The notes beneath the pieces were generated by a model that was given only the letters and a program-made list of their open reading frames with translations, was not told the DNA's origin and made no database searches. Of a DNA stretch of 64,000 bases, positions 35,549 through 45,155 are shown one piece after another (position 1 is the stretch's first letter; every line of letters begins with the position of its first letter). The position numbers were made by a program, and so were the translations under genes. Source of the DNA: Rhodococcus sovatensis (GTDB lineage Bacteria; Actinomycetota; Actinomycetes; Mycobacteriales; Mycobacteriaceae). The stretch lies in the NCBI RefSeq assembly GCF_037327425.1, contig NZ_CP147846.1, positions 5,456,001 to 5,520,000 on the forward strand, read 5' to 3'.

Positions 35549-37062
35549 CGACCGACGTCGACACCTCTGACATCGAGAAAACCGAGTCGATACTCGATCG
35601 GCTTCTGACGCTGCGGACGCGTAGACCCGTCGGCGTGATCTTCTTCTACTGGGTCGTGCTGGTGGTGTGCGTCGGTTTCGCGTCCTACCCGACCCTGCAG
35701 CGGTTGATGCAGGAAGCGGCGGACGGCGCGATCACCAGTTACATTTTCGTCCTGCCGTTCCTCGCCGCAGTAGCTGCGCAGGGGATCGCCCGTCGTCGAG
35801 CCGGGGAGTTGCCGATCCATGATCGGCAGACCGACATCATCGTCGGAGGTTTGGCGCTCCTGGTCGCGGTGGCGATCAAAGCGCTGTGGGTACCGCGCTA
35901 CGTCGAGCAGTATCAACTTTCCCATCTCGATGTACTCGCTGGGTTGGTGTTCTTCCTCGGAGCCTCCATTTTGTTGTTCGGCCTCAGGCCGGTCGGGCGG
36001 TTCTGGTCGGTGTGGCTACTGCTGCTTGCGTTGAGTCCGTTGGGGTATCGAATGGTGGCGATCGCTGCCGGAGGTAGCCGATTCGCCTACGGCGCGGTGC
36101 TCGTGCTGCTTGCTGGTATGGCCGGGGCCATCGCTGTCGGTCGCACCCGTCGCAGAGCGTTGGCGGGCTTCGTCTGTTCGGTCTCCATCGGTTTCGTGAT
36201 TCTGGCGACGATGTTGGCGATGTTCCCGAACCTGCACATCGCGTGGCTGCAGTTGATTCCGACCGCCGGTGCCGCAGCGCTCGTCGGCATTGGGTTCTAT
36301 CTCGTTGCGCGGCGCGGAGAATCGATGCGGCCGTTGTCGCGTCCTGTTGCTCCGGTGACAGCGAAGAGATCGATCAGCTCGGTCGTGACGGTCGTCGTAG
36401 CGTCGGTGATCCTGTTCGTGATCCCGATCCCCGAGCAGACGGTGATCGCCTCCACTCCGGGTCCGCCGGGGTCTTCGGGGAGCCCGCTCATCGTGCCCGA
36501 CGGGTGGACGCAGACCGGCACCGAGTACTTCGGCTGGGTGAGGTCGTACTTCGGTCAGAAGTCGTCACTGAATCGTCAGATCATGCGCGCAGTCGAAGGA
36601 AACCCGTCGTGGGACCTGCAGGCTCGGCCGCGCACGGTCGTCGTCGACGTGCTGACCACTGCCAACCGTGCGAGCCTGAGCGTGTACCCGGAGAGCACGC
36701 TGTACCGACTGAGCAACACCCGTACCAGCCCCGCGCTGCCGGTGAAACTGGGCCACGACATCGTCGGTTCGCTCTACACCTCGGTCAGTGACGGGCTGCT
36801 TCTGACGTGGACCAAGCTGGTCTTCACCTGGGTGCGTGGCGATTTCACGCAACGGATCACCGTCATCAGCGTCGACAATCACGAACCAGACGCGGACTTC
36901 CCACAACCGATGCCGTCGATGGCGTCGAACCTCGGTACGTCGCTGGCGATCTTCCTGCGCGGCAACACCATTGCCACCGACAGCGATCCCGACTACAAGG
37001 ACCTGGGACTGCTGACGTCGTTCGGAACCGAACTGGTACGCGCGCAATGGAGTGAGAAGTGA
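35545..37062 (+). CDS. Nine-helix membrane protein with C-terminal extracytoplasmic domain, in cellulose-synthase-like operon
   Basis: This 505-residue protein of unknown function has about nine membrane helices from residue 28 to 300 (for example VIFFYWVVLVVCVGFASYP and AGLVFFLGASILLFG). A 200-residue, Trp-containing outer domain follows (LIVPDGWTQTGTEYFGW, GLLLTWTKLVFTWV). The layout, a multi-helix unit fused to such a domain, recalls exosortase-EpsI fusions, and the first five helices look exosortase-like. I do not find the expected Cys/Arg/His catalytic set, so this stays a weak resemblance. It is coupled by ATGA upstream and GTGA downstream, so it probably works with the synthase. Confidence 0.7.
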   Translation: MTTDVDTSDIEKTESILDRLLTLRTRRPVGVIFFYWVVLVVCVGFASYPTLQRLMQEAADGAITSYIFVLPFLAAVAAQGIARRRAGELPIHDRQTDIIVGGLALLVAVAIKALWVPRYVEQYQLSHLDVLAGLVFFLGASILLFGLRPVGRFWSVWLLLLALSPLGYRMVAIAAGGSRFAYGAVLVLLAGMAGAIAVGRTRRRALAGFVCSVSIGFVILATMLAMFPNLHIAWLQLIPTAGAAALVGIGFYLVARRGESMRPLSRPVAPVTAKRSISSVVTVVVASVILFVIPIPEQTVIASTPGPPGSSGSPLIVPDGWTQTGTEYFGWVRSYFGQKSSLNRQIMRAVEGNPSWDLQARPRTVVVDVLTTANRASLSVYPESTLYRLSNTRTSPALPVKLGHDIVGSLYTSVSDGLLLTWTKLVFTWVRGDFTQRITVISVDNHEPDADFPQPMPSMASNLGTSLAIFLRGNTIATDSDPDYKDLGLLTSFGTELVRAQWSEK

Positions 37063-38525
37063 TTCCGCGCGTCGGGGAAGAGTCGGAGAGCTTCCGGGCT
37101 GCCGCGCTCGACGACGCCGTCAACGGGCTGGCTCGTCGTCATCCGCTGGCGTCGGCCGCCGTCGCTTTCGTTCCCTGGCAGAAGTACACCGCATTGACGA
37201 TCGCGGCAATCGTCGTCGTCTGCGCGGTGTTGGCGCCGTTGTCGACTCTGTTGGCGATAACCGTGCTGTGCACCATCGGCTACATCGCCATGATGGCGGA
37301 CCGGTTATTGCTGTTCTCTCGCGGTCTCGACGCGAGCGCCATCGTCACCGTCACCGACGAAGATGCGCGGGCGATTCCCGACGAGGAATTGCCCCGGTAC
37401 ACCATCCTGGTGCCGGCGTACGACGAGCCGGAGGTGGTCGGTGATCTCATCGCGGCGATGAGCAGCCTCGACTACCCGGCCCACAAACTGCAGGTTCTGT
37501 TGCTGCTCGAAGAGGACGACGACGTCACCATCGCTGCGGCGAAGGCGAGCGGCGTGAGCGACGTCGTCGACGTGGTGCTGGTTCCGGCCGGTGACCCGCG
37601 AACCAAACCGAAGGCGTGCAATTACGGATTGCACTTCGCGACAGGGGAGATCATCACGATCTTCGATGCCGAGGATCAACCGGAACGTCTGCAGCTGCGT
37701 CGCGTCGTCGCTGCGTTCGCTCGATTGCCCGACACCGTGGCCTGTGTGCAGGCGAAGTTGGCTTTCCACAACGGTTCTCAGAACTTGCTGACCGGATGGT
37801 TCACCGCCGACTACGCGTTGTGGTTCGGCTATCTGCTGCCCGGGCTGATGCGGAGCACGTCGCCGATCCCGTTGGGCGGCACCTCCAATCACCTGCGCGC
37901 CGACGTCATCGAGGAGGTCGGTGCCTGGGACGGGTTCAACGTCACCGAGGACGCAGACCTCGGGGTGCGAATCGCAGCGTCCGGCTATTCCACTGCCGTC
38001 CTGGACTCGACCACACTCGAGGAAGCCAACAGCGACGCGATCAATTGGATCAGGCAGCGGTCCCGCTGGTACAAGGGCTACTTGCAGACCTGGTTGGTGC
38101 ACATGCGTCGGCCTCGGGACACGTTTCGTGCGCTCGGACCGGTGGGGACGTACCGCTTCACGCTGTTGTTGGCGGGCACGCCGATCACCGCGTGCATCAA
38201 CATGGTCTTCTGGTTCACCACTGCGGCATGGATACTCGGCCAACCGGCGATGATCGCGGCGCTGTTCCCGCCGTACATCTACTACTTCTCGCTGGTGTCG
38301 CTGATCATCGGCAACGTCGCGACCGTGTACATGTATCTCATCGCCAGCCGCGAGAGCGGCAACGCGTATCTGTTGGTCCCGAGCCTGACGATGCCGCTGT
38401 ACTGGCTGATGATGAGCGTCGCAGCGATCAAGGGCTGTTGGCAGCTGCTGCGTAATCCGTCGTATTGGGAGAAGACGTTTCACGGTCTGTCGGCGCCGAC
38501 ACCCGATGCAGAGTCGGTGAAATGA
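37059..38525 (+). CDS. Processive family 2 glycosyltransferase, cellulose synthase (BcsA)-like, no PilZ domain
   Basis: This membrane-embedded polymerising glycosyltransferase has 488 residues. Two helices at 43-90 precede the GT-A domain. The domain begins TILVPAYDEPEVVGDLIAAM, carries the DxD as FDAEDQPE and GGTSNHLRADVIEEVGAWD, then TEDADLGVRIA (general-base TED) and QRSRWYKGYLQTWL (QxxRW). All motifs for processive beta-glycan synthesis are intact, and about four more helices follow. Unlike Gram-negative BcsA it stops before a PilZ domain, so c-di-GMP control through PilZ is not available. The GTG start overlaps the previous stop (GTGA). Substrate UDP-glucose is likely but not proven. Confidence 0.87.
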   Translation: MIPRVGEESESFRAAALDDAVNGLARRHPLASAAVAFVPWQKYTALTIAAIVVVCAVLAPLSTLLAITVLCTIGYIAMMADRLLLFSRGLDASAIVTVTDEDARAIPDEELPRYTILVPAYDEPEVVGDLIAAMSSLDYPAHKLQVLLLLEEDDDVTIAAAKASGVSDVVDVVLVPAGDPRTKPKACNYGLHFATGEIITIFDAEDQPERLQLRRVVAAFARLPDTVACVQAKLAFHNGSQNLLTGWFTADYALWFGYLLPGLMRSTSPIPLGGTSNHLRADVIEEVGAWDGFNVTEDADLGVRIAASGYSTAVLDSTTLEEANSDAINWIRQRSRWYKGYLQTWLVHMRRPRDTFRALGPVGTYRFTLLLAGTPITACINMVFWFTTAAWILGQPAMIAALFPPYIYYFSLVSLIIGNVATVYMYLIASRESGNAYLLVPSLTMPLYWLMMSVAAIKGCWQLLRNPSYWEKTFHGLSAPTPDAESVK

Positions 38526-40150
38526 GACTGTTTCTCGGCGCATTCGCCGGTTACTTCGCGGTCGGCCTGACCCTCAGCCTGCGGTTCGGATACCTGCTCG
38601 GCGACGCGTTGTCGCGGACATCCGCTGCACAGGCAGTGCTGTTGAGCCGGGATCCGCACGTATCGGCGATCGGGTTCATCTTCACGCCGTTGACCGCCTT
38701 GCTGCAGCTGCCGTTGGTGGCGTTGTCGTCCTGGTGGTCGGCGATCACGCGGTGGAACATCTCCGGCATCGCGGTGTCTGCGCTGTTCATGGCCGGTGCG
38801 ACGGTCATGGTGCTGGGCATCTGCCGCGACCGCGGGCTCGTCGGATGGCACAGCGCCCTGATCACCGCCGTGTTCGCACTCAACCCGATGATCGTGTTCT
38901 ACGGCGCGAACGGGATGAGCGAGGCGGTGTTCCTGTTCTTCACGTGCTGGGCGGTGCGTCGGCTGATTCGGTGGGTGCACACCGATGACGTACACGACTT
39001 GATCGTCGCCGGAATCGCCTTGGCATTGGCATATCTCACCCGGTACGACGCCGTCGTCGCCATTGCCGGAGCGGCGTTCCTCGTCGCCGGTGTGACGCTT
39101 CTGCGTCGGGGCCGAAATGAGTGGCGGGCGATGCGGCGTCAGGCCATCTTGGACGCAGTTCTCGTCGCGGGGCCGGGATTCATCGCGTTCCTGGTGTGGA
39201 GCGCGACGAGCTGGCTGATCACCGGTGAACTTCTGACGCAGCTGACTTCGACCTACGGCAACTCGGCGATTCTCGAACAATCGGGCGGGTCGACGGGGAC
39301 GCCGTTGGTCAATGCGTCTTTCGCGGTGGTCGCCGTTCTGGCGATGGGGCCGTTGCTTCCGCTGCTGCTACCAGTCGGCGCGGTCTTGGCCAAGGCACGA
39401 GGTGATCTGGAGTTCCTCGTCGCACCAGTGGTGTTCGGAGCGATTCTGGCATTTCAGGCAGTGACCTACATCAGCGGGTCGACGTTCGGCTTCCTGAGGT
39501 TCTACATCTGCGCGATTCCGTTGGTCGTCGTCCTGGTCGTTCAGCTCGCTCCGGCGCGGGGAAACCCGCACACTCGACGGCGTGGGGCGTTCGTCACGCT
39601 GCGTGAGGACGGCCCGTCGGTCGGTCGTCCGGTCGCTGTGTTGTCGGTCGTGTTGTCCCTACTGGCGGTGCCGGTCACCGGGTGGGCGATGCTGACGCCG
39701 TCGCTGTCCAGCCAGCAGTACTCGCTGCGGTACCTGCTCGATGCGCACCCGGACGTCAGTGACGTCGACGCAGTGAAGGCTCGCACGGTCATCGCGTCGT
39801 TCTCCACCGAGCGGGAACTGGCGGCGTATCTCGACCGAATGGATCTGCCGGAGGGCTCGATCCTGGTCGACACCGTCTACGGATTCGGTGTCCTCGCTGC
39901 CTCCGCTCATCCGAAGCGCTTCGTGGTGCCGTCCGACCAGGACTTCACGACGATCCTCAACGACCCCGCCGCAGCCGGCGTCGAATACCTCCTGACGGTG
40001 CCCAACAGTGGACGCGGTGAGTCCGACGCCCTCAACCGCCGGTACCCGACCGTCTACGACAACGGTGGCACGATCGCGACCCTCGAATTCGAGGTGCCCA
40101 ATGTGGGTGCGGACCAGCCGAACTGGAGAATCTACCGGGTCCTGTCGTGA
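38522..40150 (+). CDS. GT-C type membrane glycosyltransferase (PMT/ArnT-like)
   Basis: This 542-residue polytopic protein has about ten to eleven helices. The first outer loop has GYLLGDALSRTSAAQAVLLS, where the Asp is placed like the catalytic acid of GT-C enzymes, followed by RDPHVSAIGFIFTPLTALLQ, a P-L pattern seen in GT39/GT87-like proteins. A soluble C-terminal domain of about 130 residues ends the protein. It probably uses a polyprenyl-phosphate sugar to modify the polymer, a protein or a lipid outside the membrane. The ATG at 38522 overlaps the BcsA-like stop (ATGA), so it is the fourth gene of the operon. Confidence 0.75.
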   Translation: MRLFLGAFAGYFAVGLTLSLRFGYLLGDALSRTSAAQAVLLSRDPHVSAIGFIFTPLTALLQLPLVALSSWWSAITRWNISGIAVSALFMAGATVMVLGICRDRGLVGWHSALITAVFALNPMIVFYGANGMSEAVFLFFTCWAVRRLIRWVHTDDVHDLIVAGIALALAYLTRYDAVVAIAGAAFLVAGVTLLRRGRNEWRAMRRQAILDAVLVAGPGFIAFLVWSATSWLITGELLTQLTSTYGNSAILEQSGGSTGTPLVNASFAVVAVLAMGPLLPLLLPVGAVLAKARGDLEFLVAPVVFGAILAFQAVTYISGSTFGFLRFYICAIPLVVVLVVQLAPARGNPHTRRRGAFVTLREDGPSVGRPVAVLSVVLSLLAVPVTGWAMLTPSLSSQQYSLRYLLDAHPDVSDVDAVKARTVIASFSTERELAAYLDRMDLPEGSILVDTVYGFGVLAASAHPKRFVVPSDQDFTTILNDPAAAGVEYLLTVPNSGRGESDALNRRYPTVYDNGGTIATLEFEVPNVGADQPNWRIYRVLS

Positions 40151-40158
40151 TCTCGAGG

Positions 40159-40497
40159 TCAGCTGTCGAGAGCGACCTTCACGTGCACGCTGTCACCGTC
40201 CCTGTGCGCCACCGCCCGACCCGTCCGTCGTGTGCCGTCGAGCTCGATACGGATGGGACCGCCATCGGGATAGAAGTTACGCCACCACGACTTCTTGTCC
40301 GGCATAGCGACGCCGATGATCACCTCGTCACCTCGGCGGTGGTATGCGACTGGAATGGTGAATTCCTTGCCGGACTTGCGGCCCGTGTAGGTGATCTCGG
40401 TGAGGGTGCCCGAGATGTACTTGCCGATGATCGGGGCGTTGATCAACGGCCGAACGAGAAGGTTGAAACCCTTGGCTACACGCTGGAATGTATTCAC
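40159..40497 (-). CDS. DUF385 / deazaflavin-dependent nitroreductase-family protein
   Basis: This small protein of 112 residues belongs to the split-barrel F420-binding family typified by Ddn. It has the family strand pair ITYTGRKSGKEFTIPVAYHR, where the TxGRKSG motif contacts the F420 phosphate, and then WWRNFYPDGGPIRIEL. The central substrate-specific region is short. It likely reduces quinones or nitro compounds with F420H2, or only binds the cofactor. It ends 8 bases from the convergent GT-C gene and is followed upstream by the amino-acid dehydrogenase. Confidence 0.8.
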   Translation of the reverse strand: MNTFQRVAKGFNLLVRPLINAPIIGKYISGTLTEITYTGRKSGKEFTIPVAYHRRGDEVIIGVAMPDKKSWWRNFYPDGGPIRIELDGTRRTGRAVAHRDGDSVHVKVALDS

Positions 40498-40519
40498 CGT
40501 GTGAATGGTGCCACGCGCG

Positions 40520-41617
40520 TCAGTGTGCCGCTACCGCGCTCAAGCGCTCCCGGACTATGGCGTCGGCGGCCTGACCTGCCAGGATTCCCTGCTCGTGCTG
40601 ACGGGTGAGGATCCGTCCGACGGTGACTCCGATGTTCTTCACCTGAGCTTCGACTTCGCTGCGGGGAGTGTCGGCGATTTCCCCGGCAACCTGGATGAGA
40701 CCTCCGCTGTTGGAGACGAAGTCCGGGACCCAGACGACACCCTTGGCGCGCAGCGACTCTTCGACGCGTGCGACGGCGAGCTGGTTGTTCGCCGCTCCGC
40801 AGACCACGGCCGCGTTCAGTGTGCGCACACTGAGGTCGGTGAGCGTGGCGCCCATCGCGCACGGTGCGTAGATGTCGATGTCCTTGTCGATGACCGTCTC
40901 GGCGATGGCGACGCCCGGGAACGCGGCCTTCACTCGTTGCAATGCAAGGGCATTGACGTCGGTGGCGGTGACCACGGCTCCCGCGTCGAGCAACAGGGAG
41001 ATGAGGTTGTATCCGACCTTGCCGGTTCCCTCGACGCCGACCCGACGTCCGGTCAGATCGGCGGATCCCCACACGGACTTCGCTGCGGCAGTCATCGAAT
41101 TGAAGACGCCGAGGGCAGTCATCGGCGCACTGTCACCCGAGCCGCCCGCTGCAGGTGTCCTGGCCACGACGTGCTCGGTCGACCGTCCGATGATGTCCAT
41201 GTCGTCGGATGTCGTGCCGACGTCACCGGCAGTGATGTATCGCCCGTTGAGTGTCTCGACGAACCGGCCGTACGCCTCGAGCAAGGCCGGTGTCTTGTCC
41301 AACGCCGGATCTCCGATGAGAACTGCCTTGCCTCCGCCGAGCTGCAACCCCGCCGCGGCGGCCTTGTAGGTCATGCCGCGCGAGAGCCGCAGGACATCGG
41401 TCAGCGCAGCCTGCTCGTCGCGGTAGGGGTAGAACCGCGTGCCACCCAACGCGGGACCGAGCGTCGTGGAGTGTATTCCGATGATCGCTTTCAAGCCTGT
41501 TGCTTTGTCCTGACAGAACACAACCTGTTCGTGAGGTGAGTCGTCAGCGAAGTCCGGGCGGTCGAATACGCCGGAGTAGGCGTCGATGTCGACCTTGTGT
41601 TCGGCGGCGTGCGTCAT
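40520..41617 (-). CDS. vdh: Valine/leucine-type NAD-dependent amino-acid dehydrogenase
   Basis: This enzyme oxidatively deaminates branched-chain (or phenylalanine-like) amino acids to 2-oxoacids with NAD. The substrate loop GPALGGTRFYPYRDEQAALT is typical. MTYKAAAAGLQLGGGKAVLI contains the catalytic-site Lys residues. TAGDVGTTSDDMDIIGRST is also diagnostic, and the C-terminal Rossmann fold has GVEGTGKVGYNLISLLLDAG. At 365 residues it matches actinobacterial valine dehydrogenases. It lies just downstream of the indolepyruvate oxidoreductase gene on the same strand, which suggests a shared 2-oxoacid catabolic route. Leucine or phenylalanine specificity is possible. Confidence 0.85.
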   Translation of the reverse strand: MTHAAEHKVDIDAYSGVFDRPDFADDSPHEQVVFCQDKATGLKAIIGIHSTTLGPALGGTRFYPYRDEQAALTDVLRLSRGMTYKAAAAGLQLGGGKAVLIGDPALDKTPALLEAYGRFVETLNGRYITAGDVGTTSDDMDIIGRSTEHVVARTPAAGGSGDSAPMTALGVFNSMTAAAKSVWGSADLTGRRVGVEGTGKVGYNLISLLLDAGAVVTATDVNALALQRVKAAFPGVAIAETVIDKDIDIYAPCAMGATLTDLSVRTLNAAVVCGAANNQLAVARVEESLRAKGVVWVPDFVSNSGGLIQVAGEIADTPRSEVEAQVKNIGVTVGRILTRQHEQGILAGQAADAIVRERLSAVAAH

Positions 41618-41654
41618 GGATGTGCTCCTGTGCGTGTGTGAACGGATTTCTTCT

Positions 41655-44600
41655 CTAGTGCAGCGTTATGGCAGGTGCTTCGATGCCGAGACGCTTCAAC
41701 GTCCCGAGGTAGGTGGAGATGTTCCGCAGCTTGACGTCCTCGTAGCCGCGGACGATATCGGCTGCTTGCGCGAATTCGACAGCAGTCGAGTAGTTTTCGG
41801 TCGACAGCGTCGACGCGAATTCCTGCACGGTCGCGATGTAGTGCGCCAGCAGTGTGCGCTCGATGCGCCGCACCTTCGCGTAGCCGAACGGATCGAGCGG
41901 TGTACCGCGAAGAACCCGGCCGCGCGCGAGGACCTTCAGAGCGAGATGGCTCTTCGGCCCCATTCCGATCTTCTTCTTCCGCCCGAGCGCCTTCAGCGCA
42001 GGTGGGTGCAGCTTGTAGGTCAGCTTCTCACCACCGGGCACCTCGGCTGCAACGGAGCTGAGGAACGCCGGATCGGTCAGCATCCGCGCGACCTCGTACT
42101 CGTCCTTGTATGCCATCAGCTTGTGCAGGCCGTGCGCGACAGCATCGGTGAACTCTCGGCTTTCCCCTACGGAACTCTCTGCATCCCAGACGGTTTGGAC
42201 GAGGGAAAGATAGCGCCGGGTGATTGCAGGTCCCTGGTACGACATCAGCTGCGCAGACCGTCGTTCGACCGTGTCGAGGGTCTCGCCCTCGATCGTCAGA
42301 TCGGTCAGCAGATGCGTCGGGACTGCTGTGTCGCTGCGGGCGGGAGCGACGGAAGACTCCACTGCGTCGGAGAAGGCCTTCGGTTCGGCTACACGAGCGC
42401 GGCCCCAGCGGAAGGCGGCGATGTTCGCAGACACTGCAACCCCGTTGATCGTGATCGCCTCTTCGATCGACGCTGCCGAAACGGGCAGTCCACCAGCCTG
42501 ATATGCGGCTCCGACGAGCAGGAAGTTCGCAGCTGCGGTGTTGCCGAACAGCATTTCCGATGCAGCCGATGCGTCGAACGAGTACATGGATTTCGACACC
42601 GCCGCGAGCCTGCCGATGAGGTCGTCGTCGGCCGGATACTGGACGGAGGAGTCGTAGACCATGTCGCCGGTGGCGGTCTTGGTGGTCGAGGCGACCATGA
42701 CGGTGCGTTCGGCGCTTCCGAAGCCGACATTCTTCGCGTCGGCTGCGGTCAGCAGATCGAACGCGAGAACGCAGTCGGCCGAGGACGGGCTGATGCGGTT
42801 CGACGATTCCCGAGCGTCCGTGGCCAGGCGTAGATGCGAGGTGACCGGTCCCGCTTTCTGGCTCAGACCGATCTGGTCGAGGCCTTCCACGTGCAGACCG
42901 AAACGCAGCGCCGCCATACCGAGAACCTGGTTGACGGTGACGATTCCGGTCCCGCCGATGCCGGCAAGGAAGATGTTGTGAATCCCGGTCAGCGCGTCGC
43001 GCTTCGGTTCCGGAGCCGACGGCGGTTCGGGGACGGCCCTGCGTGCGGGGGAGGCGTTTTCGGGAATCTCCACCGTCACGAACGACGGGCATTCACCTTC
43101 CAAGCACGAGTAATCGGTGTTGCAGGTCGTCTGATCGATGGTGGTCTTGCGGCCGAACTCGGTGTCGATCGGCTGAACCGAGAGGCAGTTGCTCTTGACG
43201 CCGCAGTCGCCACACCCTTCGCAGACCGCCTCGTTGATGACGACGCGTGTTCGACGCGGGGGCAGGGTGCCGCGCTTGCGTTTACGGCGGGCCTCGGCCG
43301 CGCACTGCTGGTCGTAGATCAGTACGGTGACGCCGGGGACCTCGCGCAGGAACCGCTGTGCTTCGTCGAGACGCTCACGCTCCCACAGAACCGTTCCGGC
43401 GGCGAGATTCGCCTTGCGGTGCCGCTGCGGCTCATCGGCGCAGATGATGATCCGACGGACGCCCTCCGAGGTGAGCTTGTGCGTCAACTCGGGGACGGTG
43501 AGACCGGCTTCGGCATCCTGAGCGCCGGTCATCGCGACGGCCGAGTTGTAGAGGATCTTGTAGGTGATGTTCACTCCGGCAGCGATGCACGCCTGGACGG
43601 CCAGCTGACCGGAGTGGAAGAACGTTCCGTCGCCGACGTTCTGGAAGATGTGGTCGACGTCGGTGAACGCGGACTGACCGATCCACTGTGCACCCTCGCC
43701 GCCCATCTGCGTGAGGCCGGTGACCTGGGAATCGGTCCGTGAGGACATCGTGACGAGCGTGTGGCACCCGATCCCGCCACCGGCCAACGATCCCTCCGGC
43801 ACCGCCGTCGAACGATTGTGTGGGCAGCCCGAGCAGAAGTACGGCGCCCGCTTGGCAGGCAGAACGGTGAGATCGAGGACGGGCAGTGGCGGCTTCGGCA
43901 GCTCGGTGTACCCCTTCAGGACCCGGCGCAAAGGCCTGAGCGTGCGAGCTGCGGTGAGTTCTCCGTCCGCCGGCACGAGGGGCCTGCGATCCGCGTCGTA
44001 CTTGCCGACGATGTGCGGCGCGTCGGCCGTGCCGTACAGAGCTTCCTTGACCTGAGACTCGACGAAAGGCGTCTTGTCCTCGACGACGAACACCGTGTCG
44101 AGGCCGTCGGCGAACCGCTGGACCTTCTTCTCCCCGAGCGGGAACGGCATTCCGATGCGCATGACGCGAATGCCCAGCTCGAACAGGCGATCGCTTCCGA
44201 GGCCGAGTTCATCGAGGGCTTGCCGGACGCTGTCGTACGCCGTCCCGACCGCGACGATGCCCAACCGGGCCCGTGGCGGGTTGATGTCGATGCTGTCGAT
44301 GTTGTTGGCGTCGTTGAAGCGCCGCACCATTTCCCAACGCGGACCGTACATGTCGGCTTCGGCGAGAAGACTGTCCGGCGGCGAAGCCATGATCCGCTGA
44401 CGGTAGGTCCAAGGGCGACCCTCCCATTCCAGCGTCGGGCTGACGATGGGGAAGTCGGCGAAGTCGGTGCTCATCGTCCATAGTCCGTCGGCGACGTCGG
44501 CGACGATCTTCATCCCGGACCAGCACCCCGACAGCCGCGACAATTCGACACCGAGAAGACCGAACGCGATCACTTCCTCGGCGTTGCGAGGGAAGAAGAT

Positions 44601-45131
44601 CGGCATTCCCAATGCGGCAAGGGACTTTTCGCTGGCAGCGGGGACCGTCGACGATTTGGCGGCCGGGTCGTCGCCGACCAGTACCAATGCTCCGCCCGAC
44701 GGATGGGCGCCGTACATGGTGGCGTGGCGAAGCGAATCACTTGCGCGGTCGAGGCCGGGACCTTTGCCGTACCAGACGCCGACGATTCCGTCGTGTGTGC
44801 GTTGGCCTTTCGGCAGTTCCATCTGGCTGCCCCATACCGACGTAGCCGCGAGCTCCTCGTTCATTCCTGGTACGAGTCGAACGTCGTGCTCGTTCTTCAG
44901 CTCGGGGATGCCGGCAAGAAGTCGGTCGAGTCCGGCGAGCGGACTGCCCTGATATCCCGACACGAAGGTCGCAACGTTCCTGCCCGCACGGCGATCGCGT
45001 TCGTGTTGCTCGACCAGCTGTCGTGCAATGGCCTGCACGCCCGTCATCAAGACAGGTCCGGAGTCCGTTCGGTAGCGATCGTCGAGGTCGACCGCGCTCG
45101 GCGCTACGCGTGTGTCGTCGATTTGGGTCAT
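41655..45131 (-). CDS. Indolepyruvate ferredoxin oxidoreductase family protein (fused alpha/beta/gamma)
   Basis: This single 1158-residue chain combines the parts of a 2-oxoacid:ferredoxin oxidoreductase, which converts aryl or branched 2-oxoacids to acyl-CoA. The N-terminal pyrimidine-binding part begins VLMTGVQAIARQLVEQHERD. The TPP-binding part has YFCSGCPHNRST and GGGIGCHTLVTM, then GGEGAQWIGQ. Next comes a Cys-rich 4Fe-4S region (VCEGCGDCGVKSNCL, CNTDYSCLEGECPSF) and a gamma-like domain with IFLAGIGGTGIVTVNQVLGM. The ATG at 45131 is used because homology starts at MTQIDD. It lies upstream of vdh and is divergent from an Lrp regulator, its likely controller. Confidence 0.9.
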   Translation of the reverse strand: MTQIDDTRVAPSAVDLDDRYRTDSGPVLMTGVQAIARQLVEQHERDRRAGRNVATFVSGYQGSPLAGLDRLLAGIPELKNEHDVRLVPGMNEELAATSVWGSQMELPKGQRTHDGIVGVWYGKGPGLDRASDSLRHATMYGAHPSGGALVLVGDDPAAKSSTVPAASEKSLAALGMPIFFPRNAEEVIAFGLLGVELSRLSGCWSGMKIVADVADGLWTMSTDFADFPIVSPTLEWEGRPWTYRQRIMASPPDSLLAEADMYGPRWEMVRRFNDANNIDSIDINPPRARLGIVAVGTAYDSVRQALDELGLGSDRLFELGIRVMRIGMPFPLGEKKVQRFADGLDTVFVVEDKTPFVESQVKEALYGTADAPHIVGKYDADRRPLVPADGELTAARTLRPLRRVLKGYTELPKPPLPVLDLTVLPAKRAPYFCSGCPHNRSTAVPEGSLAGGGIGCHTLVTMSSRTDSQVTGLTQMGGEGAQWIGQSAFTDVDHIFQNVGDGTFFHSGQLAVQACIAAGVNITYKILYNSAVAMTGAQDAEAGLTVPELTHKLTSEGVRRIIICADEPQRHRKANLAAGTVLWERERLDEAQRFLREVPGVTVLIYDQQCAAEARRKRKRGTLPPRRTRVVINEAVCEGCGDCGVKSNCLSVQPIDTEFGRKTTIDQTTCNTDYSCLEGECPSFVTVEIPENASPARRAVPEPPSAPEPKRDALTGIHNIFLAGIGGTGIVTVNQVLGMAALRFGLHVEGLDQIGLSQKAGPVTSHLRLATDARESSNRISPSSADCVLAFDLLTAADAKNVGFGSAERTVMVASTTKTATGDMVYDSSVQYPADDDLIGRLAAVSKSMYSFDASAASEMLFGNTAAANFLLVGAAYQAGGLPVSAASIEEAITINGVAVSANIAAFRWGRARVAEPKAFSDAVESSVAPARSDTAVPTHLLTDLTIEGETLDTVERRSAQLMSYQGPAITRRYLSLVQTVWDAESSVGESREFTDAVAHGLHKLMAYKDEYEVARMLTDPAFLSSVAAEVPGGEKLTYKLHPPALKALGRKKKIGMGPKSHLALKVLARGRVLRGTPLDPFGYAKVRRIERTLLAHYIATVQEFASTLSTENYSTAVEFAQAADIVRGYEDVKLRNISTYLGTLKRLGIEAPAITLH

Positions 45132-45155
45132 GAAGAGGCTCCACTTCAGTACACT

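Noticed and set aside
35545..37062. Firm exosortase assignment
   Set aside because: The layout is similar but the catalytic Cys/Arg/His set is not visible, so only a weak resemblance is reported.
37305..38543. 412-codon minus-strand frame over the BcsA-like gene
   Set aside because: Arg/His/Gln-rich shadow of a GT2 gene with all motifs on the plus strand.
41586..42833. 415-codon plus-strand frame over the indolepyruvate oxidoreductase
   Set aside because: Antisense to conserved TPP-enzyme domains; no domain of its own.
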